Assembly (NCBI GenBank): GCA_025403435.1 | Contig: CM046353.1 | Coordinates: 12,448,836 to 12,512,835 of the forward strand | Length of the DNA: 64,000 nt | Direction: 5' to 3' | Origin: Artocarpus heterophyllus | Lineage: Eukaryota > Streptophyta > Magnoliopsida > Rosales > Moraceae | Shown: one piece after another, positions 47,353 to 59,605 of the stretch | Layout: the number at the start of each line of letters is the position of its first letter | How positions within the stretch are numbered: position 1 is the first letter of the stretch | Notes under the pieces: generated by a model | Seen by the model: the letters and a program-made list of their open reading frames with translations, nothing else | Databases searched by the model: none | What the model was told of the DNA's origin: nothing | Position numbers and translations under genes: made by a program

Positions 47353-47590
47353 CACTACCAAAAAGAAAAAAAAGACTTTTAAGCACAACAATATTTAACA
47401 AAATTTTTAGTCACAACATCAAATTTTGTCACTAAAACCAAGTGACTAAAAGTTTTAGTCACAACAAAAATTAAACTAAAGTTTGTAACTAAATACACAT
47501 TAGTCATAACAGAGTACAATATTTTGTTATAACTAAAAGTTTTATTAAAAATTATTGTAACTAAAAATCTAATTTTTTGTTGCGATTATA
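47353..47590. mobile_element. Possible CACTA-type transposon end
   Basis: It starts CACTACCAAAAAG, like CACTA (En/Spm) termini. Subterminal copies of TTTTAGTCACAAC, GTCACTAAAA and TAACTAAAA follow in both orientations, as in CACTA subterminal regions. No opposite terminus was found before the AT microsatellite at 47602-47631. Confidence 0.4.
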
Positions 47591-47593
47591 AAT

Positions 47594-47634
<41 letters not shown>

Positions 47635-47715
47635 TAAGTTATTGTAAAAATACCTTGTCAAAAATACCATTGATGGTAAGATTTGTCGATTTATTTTTTG
47701 TTGTGCTCTCTACAT

Positions 47716-47863
47716 AGATTGTTAGGAGGAAACTTGGTTTGAACTCAAACAGTCTAAAACTCATACATATTACAGTATAAAATAAATATAAATGACATTA
47801 TAAATCTCTCATGTATTCTATAGTGTTTTGAACTAAAATGATTCAAACAACACCCCTTAAATT
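47716..47863. repeat. Diverged MITE copy D
   Basis: It contains ATTACAGTATAAA and AAATCTCTCATGTATTCTATAG, related to the family at 23361 and 39329, and ends AACAACACCCCTTAA. Heavily decayed. Confidence 0.4.
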
Positions 47864-48522
47864 TATTAAATTGTATTACTTCTACTTCGTCAACTTGTGT
47901 CGTATGCGTATAAACATTTATTTCTGAACGACTTCTAGAAGTTGTAGACTATATATGGAGAAATTTCCGTGGAAGCTGCCTTTTATTTTATGTAAATGTC
48001 TGTGTTTTGCTAAGATTGAAAAGAAAAGTGTCAATTCTATAAAAATACTTGACTTTGATTGATTAATTTTTAGTGAATTATGGATTGATTATGGTACAGT
48101 ATTAGATAATTAAACATTGACTTATCAATGTTCATGCATATAAATTGTTGATTATAGGAGTTTTTAATAATTTTTTTTAATGTAACAAAATCGAGGATGT
48201 TTGCTAAAAACATATTTAGAAAAGGGGCTTTTTGCACATATCCTTTCTATATGTTTCTATACCTACGTCCCAATCAAAAATTGCGAGTAGAAAGACAGCA
48301 GGGTTTATATCTATTGCAGGCATGTGATGATTAATAACTCTAAAATTACTATACTACTAATACCCAAATAAGATCAGAATATTGAAAGGCTCAACTTTTT
48401 GCTGATTAATTATCATTTCTGACCGATTTAAATTATTAATTACCTCTTATAAAATGGCCGGCTACAAGTCTGAAATTGGAATGAAACAAGTAAAACAAAA
48501 AGCAAAAATTGTAGTAAATGTT
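47864..48522. other. A+T-rich intergenic DNA
   Basis: No gene or clear repeat boundary seen. Confidence 0.5.
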
Positions 48523-48719
48523 GTCACTTTTTCAAAACTTATTGAAATAAATAGCAGGTTTTAAAAACATTTATAGTAAATAATAGTAAATACTCAGTTA
48601 AAATATTTTTTACTTATTTATTTACCATGAGTAAAAAATACTAATAAATTTTTTTACTGCTATTTACTATAAATATTTTCAATACCTGATATTTATTTCA
48701 AAAGTTTTAAAAATCTGAC
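48523..48719. mobile_element. Hairpin MITE of about 197 bp
   Basis: Nearly the whole unit is an inverted repeat. Left arm words AAAACTT, TTGAAATAAATA, CAGGT and ATTTATAGTAAATA recur in complement in the right arm in the same order, giving arms of about 75 bp. Non-coding. Confidence 0.75.
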
Positions 48720-48750
48720 ATTTTTCTTATTTTTTTTGAAACAAAAATTT

Positions 48751-48902
48751 GGCTTTGTTTGAGAAATAAGTTGAAACTTTAAGTTCCAACTTGCTACAGT
48801 ATAAAGATCATATATACTACAGTGATTTGATACAGTGTAAAGCTCTCACATGTTACAGTGTTTAAGTTCTAATTTCAAGTTGTAGCTTACTTTCCAAATC
48901 AA
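48751..48902. repeat. MITE copy E
   Basis: It contains ACAGTGTAAAGCTCTCACAT (the complement orientation of copies A and B), preceded by CTACAGTATAAAGATCATAT. The ends GGCTTTGTTTGAG and, in complement, CTTGATTTGGAAAG are poorly matched. Confidence 0.5.
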
Positions 48903-49013
48903 GAGAAAGTTGTTGCAACTAAGATTATATGGAAGGTGAATCCCTATTTCCAATTCGAGCCTCAAGGCCCCTATTTTAGGAGTGATGTATTTCATTATTT
49001 GGATCAAGGACTA

Positions 49014-49251
49014 TGTTGAAGCTAAGATTGAGTTTTCAAGAAAGAGATGCAACGAACTAGACAGAAAATTGGATTCTATTTCATTGCTTGTGTATTATGA
49101 ATACAATGGATTCATCACTATATACATTTGAACTAAGAGTATGTACATTTACCAACTTAACTAATTAACTCACTAAAAGTCAACCAACAGGTTACTAACA
49201 GAATTGTAACAAATTTGTAAACAACTGGCTAACTGTTTTCATATTCTAAAA
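49014..49251 (-). repeat. 3' LTR of the copia element
   Basis: 238 bp, starting TGTTGAAG on plus. On the minus strand it starts TTTTAGAATATG, probably a mutated form of the usual TGTTAGAATATG. It is 12 bp longer than the other LTR because of an indel near 49089-49100. Confidence 0.9.
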
Positions 49252-49266
49252 CTCCCCCTCAAGATG
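49252..49266 (-). promoter_or_regulatory. Polypurine tract of the copia element
   Basis: The minus strand reads CATCTTGAGGGGGAG directly before the 3' LTR, the classic plant copia arrangement. Confidence 0.85.
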
Positions 49267-50493
49267 GACTGTAAAGATCTTTAATAGCCATCTTGGATAA
49301 CAAAGGAAATAATAAGGATGAAGGAAGAGGTTTAGTAAAAACATCAGCGAGTTGGTGTTGTGAACGAATGAGTAGAAATTTGATGCTGCCTGCAACGACT
49401 TTGTCATGAACAAAATGGCAATCGATTTTGATATGCTTAGTACGCTCATGAAAGGTAGGATTAGAGGCAATGAGGAGGGCAGCTTGGTTATCACAAAAGA
49501 GAAGAGCTAGTTGGGAAGTATCGAGATTGAAGTCTTGTAACAAGTATTGTAACTAGGTCAGTTCACTACTGGTGGTTGCCAAAGCTCGATATTCAGCTTT
49601 TGCTGAAGAACGGGAAATGGTGCTTTACTTCTTGGCTTTCTAGGAGACTAAAGAATCACTAAGAAAGATGCAATAATTAGTGGTGGATTTTCGAGAGTCT
49701 AGGCAAGAACCCCAATCAGCATCAGAAAAGGCCTTGAGCTATAATGAAGAGGAAGCATAGAAGAACAAGCCTTGACCAGGAGTAGATTTGAGGTAGCATA
49801 GAAGATGATGAACAGCCTGTAAGTGAGGAATATGAGGCTGGGATAAAAATTGACTGAGCTTGTGGACTGCATAGGTGATGTCAGGTCGGTATAATGTAAG
49901 GTATAGAAGTTTGCCAATAAGTCTTCGATACTGTGATATGTTAGTAATGGGATCACCATCGGATGCATTGAGTTTGTTATTAGGATCCATGGGAATCGAG
50001 GCAGGTTTGGAACCCAAAAAACCTGTGTCTTCAAAGAGTTGTAAAGTGTAATGGCATTGGAAAAAGATAATGCCTTGAGTGGAGCGTGCTATTTGAAGAC
50101 CAAGAAAATACTTGAGCTTACCAAGATCTTTAAGTCTGAACAATTTGTGTAGGAAGGATTTAAGGGCGGTAATGATTTCAAGGGAAGGACCAGCAATGAT
50201 GATGTCATCAACATAAACTAAAAGTGCCACAAATTAAGAACCTTTCCCTTTAGTAAATAAAGAATAATCGGATTTGGACTGATTGAAACCATATTGGATA
50301 AGGCAACTGGTTAACTTAGAGTTCCATTGCCTAGAATTTTGTTTTAATCCATAGATAGACTTGTTAAGTTTACAAACAAGCTTACCTTTTTGTGAAAGAG
50401 CCTCCCCCTTAACTTGATATCCGAGAGAAAGATCCATGTATACTTCCTTGAACAAATCTCCATTTAAAAAGGCATTATTAATGTCAAGTTGCA
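49259..50493 (-). pseudogene. Copia reverse transcriptase (C-terminal part) and RNase H, degraded
   Basis: Fragments in order on the minus strand: QLDINNAFLNGDL, KLNKSIYGLKQNSRQW, LLVYVDDIIIAG (active-site YVDD), LKYFLGLQIARS, YRRLIGKLLYLTLYRPDI, and RNase H pieces including [20 protein letters not shown] and [12 protein letters not shown]. Stops and shifts lie at about 50233, 49738 and 49544. The N-terminal part of the enzyme continues at 52219 beyond the nested solo LTR. Confidence 0.92.
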
Positions 50494-50498
50494 TCAAA

Positions 50499-52213
50499 TG
50501 TTAGACATGTATGCCCTAAGGAATAAAAATGTAATATATTTTTAGAGATATTTTTATCAATAAAGAATTTATTTATTATTTATATACCATATCTTGTCCT
50601 CTTTACGTTCATATTTGTTGAATGTATTTTAAGCAAATAATAATCTAAGACTGTCAGTCTAAACCTTTAAGAATTGGGCATATGATGGACAGATTATGCA
50701 GAAGACACGATTCTTTCTTAAGGTGACGATCTAAATCATAAGATCCGTAATTGAGGGAATAAAGTTGGGCACTTTATTCATGTAAAGATTGTTATATTGT
50801 CTATATCCCTATTGGGAGATGATCTGCCTTGGCCATCGGAGGTGGACTCCATGAATAGAAACATTGGCACATTGTCATAGGTGATGATGTGTTAGATCGG
50901 GACATAAAGTGAATTGATTTGGATTAATAATTCTATTTCTAAAAATCGATTCACTTTAGACAATCATATGTATTGTATCTTAATCCTGAGATGAATAGTG
51001 GGTCTGTTGTCTTGTATTGTATTGTATCTTAATCTTGAAATGGTTAAGTTTTCTGATGGTGAGATAATGAAATATAAGATAAAAATAATTAGGAAGGTAA
51101 GATAGAACTTGTCCTTAAGCCGGTTATGGATAATCCTATAGGGATACGATAATACGGGCTTCGTAATTCTATATAGTTCGAGAGTGCAGCTCCAAGCTTT
51201 TAGTGGAGTAGCGTTGGAGTTGATAATTATGAAATATATATCTAGGATATTAGGTTTTATAATTATCGGGAGCTTGTACTATATAGGTCCATTTGGTCCC
51301 CTTTGCTAGCTCACAAAGTCCTGTAACGATACGGTGTGTTTTTTCAATAATTGATGACTTATATTAGATTTATCAGATTGGCTAAAATTAGAAAGGATCA
51401 GATAATTCATGTCTATTTATCGTTTAGATTAATTTTGAACTAATTCAAGATAAACTTATCGAGTTATTAAGAATTCATTTATTTTCCTAGAGATTATCTA
51501 GATGAAGTTGTTTTAATTAGATAATTTTTCTATTGGGTTATTTGAATTAAAACTACGACTTTATTCTATAGAATCTTGGGTGGAAAATAAAAGATTTGCT
51601 GAGATCTTTATCGGCAGTTTGACATGCCGATCCTCAGGTTCGGCTTGCCGATGGGGCAAGTTCGGCATGCTGGTTAGACAGATCGGTATGCCGATCGTGT
51701 GTTAAAAAGATCACGCGTTTTCACACAGATTTCATCATATATTGATCCGAATTTGGTTATGATTCAAATTTTGAGGTATTATCTGATAAGGACTAACTCT
51801 TGGGCCCAACCTCTATAAAAAAGGGAGTGAGTCTCATTATTATTTAGATCAATTGAGAGATTAAGAGTGATACTTAACTGGTGAGAATCCCGAAACTCTT
51901 TAAGGGCTCTTGTTCACAAATCACGAACACTAGCTTTGGGTTCTCTCAATTGGTTAGAAGGAGAGTCACCTTGTGGAAGAGCTGTATATGTGAGCCCACA
52001 CTTACTTAGATCGTGGATAAAGAATAGCAAAGAAGACCAGTTGGTTGAGGCACTTCTAGAACGTTACTTCTCTTCACGGATTACGAGAGTTCTTCGACAT
52101 TCAAAGGTTAGTAAGATCTGGTTAATTTATGTATACAGCATGTCAAACTTGTGTTTTTGAAAATATTCTGATCTAAAATTTTTAAAATTCCACTGCATAC
52201 AATTTTTCTAACA
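50499..52213. mobile_element. Solo LTR, probably from a copia-type element
   Basis: 1715 bp beginning TGTTAGACATG and ending TTTCTAACA, flanked by TCAAA on both sides (50494-50498 and 52214-52218). It splits the copia reverse transcriptase exactly between ALAAS and QLDINNAF. No coding region. It contains a cluster of TCGGC/GCCGA words (51610-51700) like the other nested LTR. The perfect duplication and absence of an interior indicate LTR-LTR recombination after insertion. Confidence 0.93.
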
Positions 52214-52218
52214 TCAAA

Positions 52219-52658
52219 TTCCATGATTAACTGGCAGCAAGAGCTAAGAAAACTTTAACAGTGACTAGCTTTGCCACAGGTGAGAAGGTCTTAATGAAAT
52301 CCACACCTTCTTGTTGTGTGTAACCTTTAGCAACTAATCGAGCTTTGTATTTATCAATGGACCCATCAGCTTGATACTTAATTTTATAAACCCACTTGCA
52401 GCCTATGGTGTGTTTATTTGGACGTAAAGGGACAAGGGACCAAGTATTATTAAGTTCCAAAGCAGCTAGTTCTACTTGCATAGCATCATGCCATTGAGGA
52501 ATTTTGACTGCTTGGTGATAGAACTGAGGCTCAAATTGGGAAGAAACATTAAGCACAAAATGTTTATGAGAAGGTGAAAGGGAATTATACGAAAGATATT
52601 GTGACAAAGGATATAAGGTGTTAGGAAAGTCAAGAGCATTTTTAGGAGAACAGCTCAA
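52219..52658 (-). pseudogene. Copia reverse transcriptase, N-terminal part
   Basis: [54 protein letters not shown] and [20 protein letters not shown] are standard copia reverse transcriptase motifs. The reading frame is then cut by the solo LTR at 50499-52213. Confidence 0.93.
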
Positions 52659-53940
52659 TAGATTGCAATGGAAATCTCAAAGATAAGAAGGGGTTTTAAT
52701 GGGACAAGAGGACCTTCTTCTGGAAGTGTGAGTAGTGGTGGAAGATGAGGGTGGCTATTCTTGCATGGTGGATGGTGGCTAAGATGGTGATACATTGAAT
52801 AAATGCTCAAGGGGGTGAGAAGGAATAAAATCAGAAGGGGGCTTTGGAAGTACAAGGTCAGGAAATGGATTTGCTAAGAAATCTGCAGATGTTATTGAAT
52901 GGAAAGGAAAGACTTCTTCATGGAATATGACATCATAGGAAATGAAACTTGTTTAGATTGAATATCTAACAATTTATAACCTTTGATGCCAAGGGGATAA
53001 CCAAGAAAGACGCATGCTCGAGCCTTTGGATGAAACTTTGTACGATTGGATGACAAAGTTGAGGCAAAAGATAAGCAACCAAAGACCTTGAAAGAAGAAT
53101 AATCCACTTTGGACTGGTAGAGGACTTCAAATGGTGTCTTATTCTGAAGCAAAGGTGAAGGTGTATGATTGATCACAAAAGTGGCAGTTAGAACACATTC
53201 ATTCCAGTAACAAAGAGGAATTCAGGATTGAACGTATTGAGCTCGAGCAACATTTAATAAATGTTGATGTTTTCTCTCCACAACTAAGTTCTAGTGAGGA
53301 GCGTCCATGCAAGAAAATTGATGTAGTACCCCATGTTGATTAAAAAAATCAAAAAAGCAAGTTCCTTAGCATTGTCTGATCTGAAACTTTTAATTTTCTT
53401 ATTAAATTAAGTATTGATCATGTTGAAAAATTTGGGAAGAACAACAGCCACATCAGATTTTTGTTTGAGCATAAAAACCCAAGTGAATCGAGTGCAATCA
53501 TCAACTAGTGATAGAAAATATCTAGAACCATTATAAGCAATAATATGATAAGGTCCCTATACGTCACAATGAATCAAGTCAAATGGTAACTTTGACAAAT
53601 GATTGTTTGATACAAAAGGTAAGCGCCGTTGCTTGGCTAATGGACATATGCAGCATGGATGTGATGCATCAAATCTAGATCCATTGAGGTGCAGTTGATG
53701 CTGCAAAAGGTCTAATCTTTTTGAGGAAGGATGTCCAAGGCGATTATGCCAAACACATGCAGTGACAGCATTGATGTGAGCAAGATAAGGAGTGGTCCAA
53801 GTGTTATTGTGAAGAATGTATAGATCACCGACTTTGTTACCCCTGCCAATCGTCATCTTGGTGTTGATGTCTTGAATTATGAAGTAATCAGGAAATAAAG
53901 CCACTGTGAGTTGTGAATCAGTGGCAAGAGCACTCACTGA
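52659..53940 (-). pseudogene. Copia GAG-pre-integrase and integrase, degraded
   Basis: The pre-integrase zinc-finger area reads ACVWHNRLGHPS...CCICPLAKQ. The integrase core is recognisable in pieces (LVDDCTRFTW, SFRSDNAKEL, VVERKHQHLLNVARA, then VINHTPSPLLQNKTPFEVLY and FKVFGCLSFASTL), so all three core acids can still be located, though in different frames. At least three stops and several shifts disrupt it. The linker to reverse transcriptase (52659-52890) is poorly conserved. Confidence 0.9.
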
Positions 53941-54379
53941 TAGAAGATTAAACTTGAATTAGGAAACAAAGAGAACATTCTTGAGAATAATTCCTGAATG
54001 GAGTCTAATGTCACTACTTGAAGTCACATTAATACTTGTGTTATTGGGCAAATGGATAGTGGAACTGTTAAGAGGTGTTAGGTTTATAAAGGCATGGGCA
54101 TTTGAATAAATGTGTCTAGAAGCACCTGAATCAATGATCTAAAAATTTTGGCAAGATAAGACAGTATCTTGTGAGATAGAAAAACAAGTACCTGCTGAGT
54201 AGGAAGTACTGCTGCTGCTTTGCTGATCTGTGTTGGTATTAGAAATTGACATGTGGGATGAGAGTAAATTCATCAACTACTAATATTGAGCAGTGTTAAG
54301 ATTCTGAAGAAAAGCTTCCATATTGTCATGTTCTTTGTTGTCATTGTCAGGAAGAAAGTACATATCAGTAACTTGATTA

Positions 54380-55007
54380 ACCACTACATTAGGAGTACTT
54401 GGTGACGGGTGCAAGTTTCTTGGACGTGGTTTGTAACTAGGTGGATAGCCATGAAGCTTGTAACATCGTTCAATGGTATGACCATGAAAGTTACAATGTG
54501 TACAAAATGGTCTATCTTTCCTTTAATTTCTAAGAGTTCCAGAGCTTGAAACAACAGTCTTCTTGGAAGGATCAGTCTTGACATGAAAGGCCATGTTGGT
54601 GTTAGGATCAAGAACTGTAGGCATGCCAATGGTCCTTTGACGTTCTTCTTGGGAGATCAAGGAAAAACTTTCTTGATGGGGGGTAAAACATCCATTAACA
54701 AGATCTGGCTTCGAACCTATGCAAAGGACTTATGTAGCCCCATGAGGAATGTCATAATGTACTCCATTTGATGATAGGAGTTCAATTCTTTCACACCCCA
54801 AAGGTACACTTTCCACAATTACAAACAGGCTTAAAAATGCTTAATTCTTCACAGGTCGTTTTCAATTTTGTAAAATATACGCTCACAGAAGTCTGATTTT
54901 GAGTATGATTGATCAGTTCTCGACGAAGTTGAAAGATGCGAGGACCATTACTCTGTTGCAAACGTTCTTTGAGATCCAACCAAATCTCATAAGCAGAGTC
55001 AGAAAAC
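54380..55007 (-). pseudogene. Copia Gag, C-terminal part with zinc knuckle
   Basis: It contains DLKERLQQSNGPRIFQLRRE and VSVYFTKLKTTCEELS, then a stop, and further on a CCHC knuckle (CTHCNFHGHTIERC) reached through frame changes. The protease region between 53940 and 54380 is not recognisable as an open frame. The N-terminal half of Gag lies at 59199-59523 beyond the nested LTR. Confidence 0.88.
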
Positions 55008-55966
55008 TAAAGCCCCCCTTACGGACGTCACAGATGTCGTTACATTCATACATTCATACTTAATTGGACTTTAAACATAGACATAAATATAAAACTTAAA
55101 CGATACTTTAAGTTGTAAATATAAATAAACATACATAACCAATGTCCATACATTCACTTTTTTTTTTATAACATTGCCTAATTTATTCCATATCATCATT
55201 TATTCAATTACTCTTTAAATTAATTATAAACTTATTTTAATAAAATATATATACCAAACTATAATATCACAACTTATAAAAACGTCACATCATAACTCAT
55301 TTAATCATTACATCATTTAATAATTACTTGCTCCCACAGTTCGGCAGGTTAGACATGATCAGCAGGCCGAAGTTCCTCAACCAGCAGGCCGACAGAGGCT
55401 TTACAAAACTGGCTTAAAATCTTATCGACGTTTAGTACGCCGAAAACGTGATCGGCATGACGAACCTTCAAACATCGGCAGGCCGACCAATAATGTTCGG
55501 CAGGCCGACCGAGCCAAAAGTTTTTAGAAAACTTAATTTTAAAACAAATCCAACTTTTCATAAAAATGCGGAAGATCAAAATTCTTAAAAATATGAAATA
55601 AAATATATAAAAAAACATAGTTCTTGAATTCTTAAAACTTAACATAAAAATATGTTCAAAGTATAAAACTTGATTTAAAAACTTTCTTCTTGGCGTTTTT
55701 CCAGTTATAATTCTCGTACTTTATGCTCACATGTCTTCCTATGTCCTCCGTCTATTCTATGATTTTCTTACCCTTGTCTGCAACATGACATAAAACTTGA
55801 TTAAGCTAATGCTTAGTAAGTACATATAATTCTCACAATTTAAAAAAAAAATATTTCATATACATCATCATCATCATCATATCATAAAAGTGCCTTAAGC
55901 ATAATTTCATAGAAACATATCTTTTTTTACATTGACCATATTAAAACTTATTCCATTTTATCTTAA

Positions 55967-57186
55967 GGGGGGCGTTTGGTATGCAGTAATCCTGAGATGG
56001 AAATGAGAATCTGTAAGATTCTCATGTTTGGTATACAGTAATCTAAGTTTTGGATTCCTGAGAAACTAATTCCCGTGGGATTCAGATTACCTCATTTTGG
56101 GGTAATATGAAGCCTACCCACAAGGTGATATTCATATTCTTGGGATTTCAAAACTATAAAAATCTCATCTTTGTTTCCATGATGATGATGATAATAATTA
56201 TATTATTATTAAATTATTATAATAATAATATTATTATAAATTAATATTTCTATGCAATATAAATATAAAAATTATATTCATATAAAATAATAATTTGATA
56301 ATAATGATAATAATAACATTAACAATAATAATAAACATATATAATATATTACATATACAATATCTAAATATAATATATATAAATACTATAATAATAAAAT
56401 AAAATAATGTTGTACTATTATTATAAATTAATATTAATATATGATATACATATAAATATTATATCAATATAAAATTATAATTTAATAATAAGAATAATAA
56501 TAACAATAATAATAAAAACATAATAATATAACATCAATATGAATAGTATAATATTAATATTAATATGCATGGCAATATCAATATTAAACTATATAAATAC
56601 TATTATAATAATTATAAATATAAAATATAGCTAAATATGTTTAATATTTTCTATAACAATATGTTTATTTAATGTTAATATTAATATTAATATTAATATA
56701 TTATTAAGAATTGTATTTTTATTATTATTTATATTCATATCAATATATTTTATATTATATACAACATTTTAATATTAATATATTGTTAAATAATAATTCT
56801 ACAATTATTATAAATTAATATTTTTATATAAGATAAAGACAGTATTATATTAATAATAATGATAATAATAACATTAATATTCATAGTAATATTAATGTTA
56901 AATTATATATAATATTATTTTATTATTTATATTTATATTATTATTATTTAATATTAGTTCTAATATATTATATTGATACATTTAATGGTAATACAATAAA
57001 TTATTTTGTCAATTATACAAGATTCCTATGTATAACCAAACACAGTAATATATTATTCATAGAAATCTAATAGAAGATTCCTATGTGCAACCAAACGTAA
57101 TAATTTTAGTTCATGGGAATCATATTCCCTACAATCATTTTCCTGGGAATATGATTCCTACTGATTACTGCAAACCAATCGCCCCC
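55967..57186. mobile_element. Tourist-like (PIF/Harbinger) non-autonomous element
   Basis: The left end GGGGGCGTTTGGTATGCAGT and the right end in complement GGGGGCGATTGGTTTGCAGT are inverted with few mismatches, continuing into AATC. TAA flanks both sides (55964-55966 and 57187-57189), fitting the 3-bp TWA duplication of the superfamily. The 1.2-kb interior is extremely A+T-rich, with many TAATAATAT-type runs, and encodes nothing. Confidence 0.85.
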
Positions 57187-57189
57187 TAA

Positions 57190-58848
57190 GGGCCCAAGTG
57201 TTGCACTATAATCATCATTGTAGGCGCGCCGTCATGAGAGGAGAATGGTAGCTAATCTCAAACCAAACATGACATCATAATATATCATTTCATAACATTG
57301 GCGTGCAACACTTATTAGGTGATACATATATACATAACTTTCATACTTTGAAACATGTCATCATCATACATGCATAACTTTAAATCATGAAAATCTTTCG
57401 TAAGAAAGCCTTTAAGGAAAATAACCATAAAAATCATCATGAATATCATTGTGAACATATCATCAAACCTTATAAAACGTGTCATATTGCAGGTGAGAAT
57501 GTACTTACCTTAACAGCTAGCTTACTTAACCTTAATATGCTTTGGTGACAACGCTGCGGTCTCAAAGTGCTCGTTCCTTTGTGTGTTCATGCCATTTATT
57601 CATTTAAAGAATACAAATAAAATTAATACTTATTATAACACATCCATTCTTATACCATCACATATACATTCATCTTATATTAAAAACATAATTCATAACC
57701 ATAATTGTCAAAACATAAAATTATCATCACACAAACATGTTATTATGATTTTTCTTAAATCATAAAAATTACATTAAGCATGTAAAAACAAACCATACAT
57801 TTTAAAAATTTATACAAACATCTTATTATCATGCATTTCAATATCATAAAATTATTTCCTCATTAATAAAATCATTTAAACATATAAAACATTTCATAAA
57901 ACGAAAATCCAAAAATAGCATTGTTAAAATAGTTTTCTTGACCTAACCTCATAGAAATTTCATAACATAAAATATACTCATCATAACATTACCAAACTTT
58001 GCAGTCAATATCATAACATTTACATTCACATTTTTGTCAACTTTCATGAAAAACAAAACACATTTACCCTTTGAAATAAAAATTCTTTTTCATGCATCAT
58101 ATCCAAACAACAATATTTACTGTGAAGGGTAGAGGATAGAAAATTCATATTTTATCATAGAAACATCTAATGACTTGAGACTTGGAGGAACATCACATAA
58201 TACATACATGAATAACATATAAGAAATTTAGGACAAAATACAATACCTAGAGAAAGATTTTGCAAACGATTGGAGGAGAAGAAATGCTTTTCAAAAACAC
58301 AAAGAAACGAGTCCTTACCTTAAAAACTTTCTTCTCAAAACCCTTGAATTTAACCAACGAAAATATAACCTTTTCTTTCAATTTTCTTACAGAGAATTTT
58401 TGAGAAAGAAGGAATGGAATTCGTGGAGAAGAGAAGAGGAAGAGAGGAATGAGAAAGCATCTCAGAAATTGAGAGAGAAAAGAGTGAGAAGATGAGAGAA
58501 AAAAAATGGAAAAAGAACATTAAAATTTTTTAATATAATGAGCGTAACCGATGAAAATTCAATACCCTCCATTAAGTCAGAATTTTTTGACTCAAATGGT
58601 GCTAATTGGCGTGAAGGAAGGAGAGCAAAGAAGGAAAGTCAAACAACCACTCATCACTTACCATGTTTTGCCCTCTTAAAATGGGAAAACATTTAAAATC
58701 ATACCAATCAATGCGAAGTCAAATCTTTTATTTTCTTAACTGATAAAATATTCCATTATTGTGCCAATTAATCACAATAAATCACCCATTTAACGTAATC
58801 ATCTCAGCCATAAATTTGGAGAGATTTCTACTGACTGCTCGTCAGCTG
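57190..58848. other. A+T-rich body of the large nested LTR
   Basis: No frame of note. CATAACAT and ATCATCAT words are frequent. A purine-rich stretch (58390-58505) precedes the GC-rich word cluster. Confidence 0.55.
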
Positions 58849-59198
58849 TGTTCGGCCTGCCTATTTTCCTCTTCGGCCTGCCGATTCCACCAAGTTTGGC
58901 CTGCCGATGGTTCCCATCGGCTTGCCGATCTTTGGCAGACTTTTCGGCCTGCCGAACTGTCTTTAAATGCCATACATTAAAACATTCAATTCATCATTGC
59001 ATCATAATTAACATACATTAAAATTCACATGAACACTTGAGCACAACGATTCCATGCGGTCGTCACCTGTCATTTGAAATAAAAGTTAGTAACAATAAGA
59101 TCATATATCATAACATATAACTTAAATTATTATTAAATTTTCGTAACATCGTTACTAACTTAACGTGATCTGTTACATAAAAATAGGTGGGTGTTACA

Positions 59199-59523
59199 GA
59201 ATACTTGCAGAAATCTCCTTGGAGACAGAATTCAAAATCCAAGAAATGACCATATTGTTGTTTCGAGTCCAAGAATTGAAAAGATTGAGATTAGTATCAT
59301 TTGGTTTAGTGATTGAACCATCAATGAAGCCGATCTTGTTCTTGACAAAAAGAGCAATCTTCATCGCACAACTCTAGGAAGCATAGTTGTCCCTAGTGAG
59401 ATGCTGTGAAACAAGTGCAAGACCAGGGCTGTTGGAATGATGAAGAAAGTAAGGGCTTAATGGATCATCAATGGTGAAGTTGCCAGAGGAGATGATCGAG
59501 TCAGCAGATCGTTAAGCTTCCAT
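59199..59523 (-). pseudogene. Copia Gag, N-terminal part
   Basis: From the ATG at 59523 the frame has a stop at codon 4, then reads DDPLSPYFLHHSNSPGLALV, LTRDNYAS, a stop where the family has Trp, then CAMKIALFVKNKIGFIDGSI and WILNSVSKEISASIL. This is the DUF4219/UBN2-like Gag start of plant copia elements. It is cut at 59198 by the nested LTR. Confidence 0.92.
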
Positions 59524-59593
59524 GATGAAGGAAGGAACGAACGAAATGAACGTGATTGTCGTCGATGAACAGAGGAGGGAGCAGCGAAGAATT

Positions 59594-59605
59594 CATCTGA
59601 TACCA
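59594..59605 (-). promoter_or_regulatory. Primer binding site of the copia element
   Basis: The minus strand reads TGGTATCAGATG immediately after the 5' LTR, matching the first 10 bases complementary to initiator-Met tRNA. Confidence 0.9.

Larger units (their letters stand above)
55008..59198 (-). mobile_element. Large solo LTR of a Ty3/gypsy-type element, containing a MITE
   Basis: On the minus strand it begins TGTAACACCCACC at 59198 and ends GACGTCCGTAAGGGGGGC near 55010, ends typical of plant Ty3/gypsy LTRs. It splits the copia Gag reading frame between EISASIL and FSDSAYEIW. No internal domain and no repeat of either end was found, so it looks like one LTR (about 2.97 kb without the 1.2-kb nested element). 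The inner end and target duplication appear eroded by a small deletion: CTTTAG stands where GTTACA would be expected. Palindromic TCGGC...GCCGA words cluster at 55340-55512 and 58849-58965. Confidence 0.75.
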
